64,000 nucleotides of DNA, from assembly GCF_000974425.1 (NCBI RefSeq), contig NZ_CP010429.1:5844501-5908500 (forward strand), given 5' to 3'. Shown piece by piece: positions 60,842 to 64,000 of the stretch. The notes below the pieces were generated by a model, which saw only the letters and a list, made by a program, of their open reading frames with translations, was not told where the DNA came from and made no database searches. Source of the DNA: Spirosoma radiotolerans. GTDB taxonomy: Bacteria; Bacteroidota; Bacteroidia; Cytophagales; Spirosomataceae. Numbering within the stretch: position 1 is the first letter of the stretch; the number at the start of each line of letters is the position of its first letter. A program made the translations under genes and the position numbers.

Positions 60842-61729
60842 TTACTGAGCCGAAACTAATTCGACATCAAAACGCATGGGCGCATAAGGTGGAATAACAG
60901 ATCGGCCCGCGCTGCCATAGCCTATTTTGGACGGCAGAATGAGTATAGCCTTTTCGCCAACTTTCAGCTTGGCTAACCCCTCATCAAACCCTGGTACAGA
61001 CTGACCCAATGTAAAGCCATAAGTTCCTGTCCCTGTGCTATCGAAAGCCGACTGAGACCGTAGCAAGGTGCCTCTATAACGAACATTCAACGTTTGGTTA
61101 GCCGTTGGGGCAATGCCCGTTGGATTTGATACCGTCTTTATAAACCGAAGACCACTTAAGGTAACCTCCGTTGGTGTCAGTTGGTTGGCCGTCATGTACT
61201 CATTGATCTGCTGATCCTCGGTTCGGATTCGTTTGAGCGTTACGTTTAAGCGAACGGGTGCGTTGGGTGGCACTTTGCCATCGCTGCTTCCGGTTGTGCC
61301 AAAGGCATAAGCAGAAGGCAACAGAACCACAGCCTGGTCATTCTCGTGCATCCGAAGTAGCCCCTCCGTCAAGCCCGCATTCGTGGCGACCAGATAGGCA
61401 TAGCTAGACTTGGTCGTGTAGGTTGAATCGACAAAACTATCAACGACTACATTGCTGCTATTGCGCACCAGTGCGTAGATCGAGTAATTAAACTCTACCT
61501 CCTGCCCGTTGGCCGGTGTCACCGTCGATGTACCCGTTTTGGTTAAAGCAACGTAAACGCCGGTGTTTGTCATTGATCCAGTCAGACCTTTGCTGGTAGC
61601 ATAGGACTGAATATCGGCTTGATTCGATTGCAAAATCGAGTCGTCAGAGGAAGTAACGTCATTTTGTTGGCAGGCGGTCAACCCGCCAAGCACCAAAAGG
61701 CTGAAAATAGATACTGTACGTTTACGCAT
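60842..61729 (-). CDS. FKBP-type peptidyl-prolyl isomerase lipoprotein (1 of 2)
   Basis: This 295-residue protein has a lipoprotein signal (lipobox LTAC). It holds two FKBP-type domains: a degenerate one (about 60-175, ending VPPNAPVRLNVTLKRI) and a C-terminal one (about 205-295) with NQTLNVRYRGTLL, FTLGQSVPGFDEGLAKLKVGEKAILILPSKIGYGSAG and IPPYAPMRFDVEL. It should assist folding of secreted proteins. The next gene upstream is a paralog with the same layout. Confidence 0.9.
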   Translation of the reverse strand: MRKRTVSIFSLLVLGGLTACQQNDVTSSDDSILQSNQADIQSYATSKGLTGSMTNTGVYVALTKTGTSTVTPANGQEVEFNYSIYALVRNSSNVVVDSFVDSTYTTKSSYAYLVATNAGLTEGLLRMHENDQAVVLLPSAYAFGTTGSSDGKVPPNAPVRLNVTLKRIRTEDQQINEYMTANQLTPTEVTLSGLRFIKTVSNPTGIAPTANQTLNVRYRGTLLRSQSAFDSTGTGTYGFTLGQSVPGFDEGLAKLKVGEKAILILPSKIGYGSAGRSVIPPYAPMRFDVELVSAQ

Positions 61730-61825
61730 GAAAATAAACTAAAGTCAAGTTACACTACCACTAACAGTGCATAGTTAGTAAGTTATTGATTAATAACTGG
61801 AAAGCAAGCGAGTTGGCGCTCATTT

Positions 61826-62749
61826 TTACTTGGCCGAAACGACCTCCAGATCGAAGCTAAGGGGCGAGTAAGGAGGAATAACATAAGTATTATTCTGGGC
61901 AGCGCCGGTAGCCCCATACCCCAGCGACGATGGAAAGATAACCGTTGCCTTCTCGCCAACTTTTAGCTTGGCTAGCCCTTCCTCAAAACCGGGTACAAAC
62001 TTAGTTATCCCAACCGTTTTGGTATCGGTTCCGGTGCCGCCCGTAAAGCCGGTGGTGGCTCGTAGGAGTTTGCCAGCATAATTTAGCGTTATGGTTTGAT
62101 TGGCTGAAGGTTGAAGCCCAGAAGGATTACTTTTGGTCTTGATAACTAACGCGCCTGATTGTGTTGTATCTGTAACAACCAGCTTGTTAGCAGCAATATA
62201 ATCGTTTATTTGTTGAGCCTCTGTCCGCGTGCGCTTCAATGTCACGTCAAACCGAACGGGTGAGTTGGCGGGAATATTTCCATCTACGACACTACCAAAC
62301 GCTAAAATCGATGGCATAATCAGAATAGCAGACTCACCCTCGTGCATCTTCAGAATACCTTCCTCCAGTCCAGGCTTCAGTGACTTAGCAAAAAACGGAA
62401 AGTAGGTAGAGGTTGTGGCATAGGCCGAATCTACCACCTTACTCGTTACCGTTGTCGCATTACTTACGTTGCTGGGCCCGTATAACACAGACAGTTTATA
62501 GGTAAACTCAATTTCCTGGCCGTAAGTAGGTACTATCGTTGTTGAGCCAGGGCTCGTCGACTGAAAAAAGAGCCCCGATGCGGACGTGGTTCCCGACAAA
62601 CCCTGACTGATCGTATAACTACTAATATCGGCCATGTTATTCGTGTACGTAGTAGCGGCATCGCTACTAGCGTCAATACTTTGTTGCTGGCAGGAAGCCA
62701 GTCCGCCGATCAGGAGGGCGCCTAAAATGGCAAATGGAATGATACGCAT
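61826..62749 (-). CDS. FKBP-type peptidyl-prolyl isomerase lipoprotein (2 of 2)
   Basis: This 307-residue lipoprotein (lipobox LASC) is a paralog of the downstream gene, with the same two-FKBP layout: QTITLNYAGKLL, KFVPGFEEGLAKLKVGEKATVIFPSSLGYG and VIPPYSPLSFDLEVVSAK. The two genes lie in tandem, 96 bp apart, and share block positions along their whole length, so they arose by duplication. Diverged linkers suggest different clients. Confidence 0.9.
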   Translation of the reverse strand: MRIIPFAILGALLIGGLASCQQQSIDASSDAATTYTNNMADISSYTISQGLSGTTSASGLFFQSTSPGSTTIVPTYGQEIEFTYKLSVLYGPSNVSNATTVTSKVVDSAYATTSTYFPFFAKSLKPGLEEGILKMHEGESAILIMPSILAFGSVVDGNIPANSPVRFDVTLKRTRTEAQQINDYIAANKLVVTDTTQSGALVIKTKSNPSGLQPSANQTITLNYAGKLLRATTGFTGGTGTDTKTVGITKFVPGFEEGLAKLKVGEKATVIFPSSLGYGATGAAQNNTYVIPPYSPLSFDLEVVSAK

Positions 62750-62837
62750 GAAAAAAGAGTAACTAAGAATCAGTAAATACTACGCTCAATGACCCCAAAA
62801 CGTGGCAAGACGTTGTAAACCCGTTAATTTTTGTTAA

Positions 62838-63794
62838 TCAGGGTAGCAATACCTGGTCTATCACATGAATGACTCCGTTGGTCGTAGGCTGATCGCCTTG
62901 TTTGATGGTAGCCGCCGTTGAATTTTTGTTACCCTTGATCGTAAGCTGATTGGCAGTAGCCGTAACCGCTAGTCGGTTGCCATTAAGCAACGTAGTCAGG
63001 TTACCTGTCTGAAGCTGATTGGCAAACAAAGCGCCCGATACCACATGATAGAGTAACATATTGGTCAGCGTTTGTACATTGGCCGAACTAACGGCAGCCA
63101 GATCTTTATAGCCAGCCGATTTAAATGCGGCATCATTCGGCGCAAACACCGTGACAATATTGGACGTCGACTCATTATTCAAAGTTGTCATTAGGGTCGG
63201 ATTACTAGTCCCAACCCGTTGAATGGCCGCCGATAGAAATGTCAGGTTCGGATTGTTCTGAATAGTTGTCAACAGATTACCCGATGACGGAATCAGTACC
63301 CGGTCTACGCTGTGCATATATCCATTCGCCACCGCAATGTCAGCCTGAATGACTTGGGCATTGTTTATGAAAATCTTGCCATCCGACGTTTTATTAAGAA
63401 AGGTGATGCTTTTGCCAACCGTTGCTACCGGATTCTGGCCCGATGGTATCGTGGAGGCTGAAACAGGTCCGCCCAACACATGGTATAACAAAATAGCCCG
63501 CATCTGCTCCTTTGAGTAAGCCGTAATAGCGCCCGGCGTTGCCAGTCCCGACGCTTGGAAAGCCGCATCATTCGGCGCGAACAGGGTTAAATTACTGCCC
63601 TTAAGTGCATCGCCAACTTCAGCATAAATCATAGCAGCCCGTAGCAGGCTAAATTGATCATCTTCAACAATACGATCCGTGATGGTTTTAGGAGTAGCTA
63701 TGGTATCATCACCATTCTTGCAACTAAACAAGGCTATAAACAGCAAAACGATCACAGGGATCCGGCGGGTGCCTATCAAAAAAACGGAGTTCAT
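62838..63794 (-). CDS. Fasciclin (FAS1) domain lipoprotein
   Basis: This 318-residue protein has a lipoprotein signal (MNSVFLIGTRRIPVIVLLFIALFSC) and two FAS1 domains, each with the TLFAPNDAAF/VFAPNDAAF H1 box and a YHV H2 box (LLYHVLGG, LLYHVVSG). FAS1 domains bind matrix or cell surfaces. It is in the same orientation as the FKBP genes, 88 bp upstream, and may be a client or partner. ATG 63794 begins the signal peptide. TATCTTTG lies at 63864-63871 on the minus strand. Confidence 0.92.
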   Translation of the reverse strand: MNSVFLIGTRRIPVIVLLFIALFSCKNGDDTIATPKTITDRIVEDDQFSLLRAAMIYAEVGDALKGSNLTLFAPNDAAFQASGLATPGAITAYSKEQMRAILLYHVLGGPVSASTIPSGQNPVATVGKSITFLNKTSDGKIFINNAQVIQADIAVANGYMHSVDRVLIPSSGNLLTTIQNNPNLTFLSAAIQRVGTSNPTLMTTLNNESTSNIVTVFAPNDAAFKSAGYKDLAAVSSANVQTLTNMLLYHVVSGALFANQLQTGNLTTLLNGNRLAVTATANQLTIKGNKNSTAATIKQGDQPTTNGVIHVIDQVLLP

Positions 63795-63884
63795 CACAAC
63801 AGACGGGGTTAACGAGGGTCTGTACCTAAAAACGCCAGCCCTCAGCTTATTAGTCTTCAACCACAAAGATACAGCGGTCGAAGG

Positions 63885-63995
63885 TAAGTTGATAAATGGT
63901 CAGGTAGTAAGTCATCCATTGGTAACGAATAGGGACTGGCTGCGTCAGTTGCTGACCACTTACCGACTTATGACTTACTACTTATCGACTTGCCA
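63885..63995. repeat. Word-based inverted repeat (AAGTCAT class) at window end
   Basis: The right side on the minus strand reads AAGTCGAT AAGTAGT, then AAGTCAT AAGTCGGT AAGTGGT (7-8 base units). The left side has AAGTTGAT and GGTAGT AAGTCAT in the same order with an insertion. It may extend past the window. Confidence 0.6.
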
Positions 63996-64000
63996 GTTGT

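Noticed and set aside
1-64000. tRNA, rRNA, insertion sequence or prophage genes
   Set aside because: No cloverleaf with a terminal CCA, rRNA-like stretch, transposase or phage gene was recognised by eye; a tRNAscan or transposase search could confirm.

Overview
The window is a stretch of chromosome from a member of the Bacteroidota, most likely the Cytophagales and close to Spirosoma (inference). The evidence is a fused CcoNO oxidase subunit, a type IX secretion sorting domain, DUF4292 and EnvC-type genes in one operon, promoters of the form TTTG-N19/20-TAnnTTTG, almost no Shine-Dalgarno sites, and moderate GC content with AT-rich intergenic gaps. I see no rRNA, tRNA, CRISPR array, insertion sequence or prophage. 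Gene density is high and most genes are housekeeping or metabolic.

Positions 1-8 kb hold a cbb3-type (high-affinity) cytochrome oxidase cluster: the end of the copper pump ccoI, a fatty acid desaturase, ccoS, ccoNO, ccoQ, ccoP, ccoG, ccoH and a TauE/SafE-like membrane protein. Positions 8.1-11.8 kb hold a candidate control module: two small unknown genes, a PAS histidine kinase, a response regulator fused to a CRP/FNR-type DNA-binding protein, and a small stress-type protein. TGA-N6-TCA palindromes lie before the cco genes, in the divergent promoter of the module and after it. The layout resembles a compressed FixL-FixJ-FixK circuit, and is the most interesting functional hypothesis in the window.

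Positions 12-25 kb hold S-adenosylhomocysteinase, a two-gene 5'-nucleotidase (C-terminal domain lipoprotein plus Tat-exported metallophosphatase), xylose isomerase with a clear promoter, an enoyl-CoA hydratase, a T9SS-exported protein, a radical SAM protein, accD and a carboxyl-terminal protease. Positions 25-40 kb hold ohr, an envelope operon (TPR protein, DUF4292 lipoprotein, EnvC-like activator), panB, an RluA-type pseudouridine synthase, an aminotransferase, folK, a SUMF1-like protein, an ABC-F ATPase, a DedA protein and an aldehyde dehydrogenase.

Positions 40-46 kb hold a MarR-controlled EmrA-EmrB-TolC type efflux operon, followed by an orphan acyl carrier protein. The rest holds comB, gcvT, a TonB/MORN protein, a divergent deoC, an RluB-type synthase with a very long disordered N-terminus, acetoacetyl-CoA synthetase, an ECF sigma factor, a MarR-fadN pair, a TlpA-like lipoprotein, a stand-alone rsmH, two tandem FKBP lipoproteins and a fasciclin lipoprotein.

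The most striking non-coding signal is a set of intergenic inverted repeats whose arms are built from degenerate tandem 7-mers (8-mers in one class). Several word families occur (GTTTACG-like, GATGTAT-like, AGGAGCG-like, GAGTGAAA-like, AAGTCAT-like), each kept palindromic although the word differs. Other gaps hold long perfect hairpins of unique sequence (stems of 29, 31 and 41 bp).
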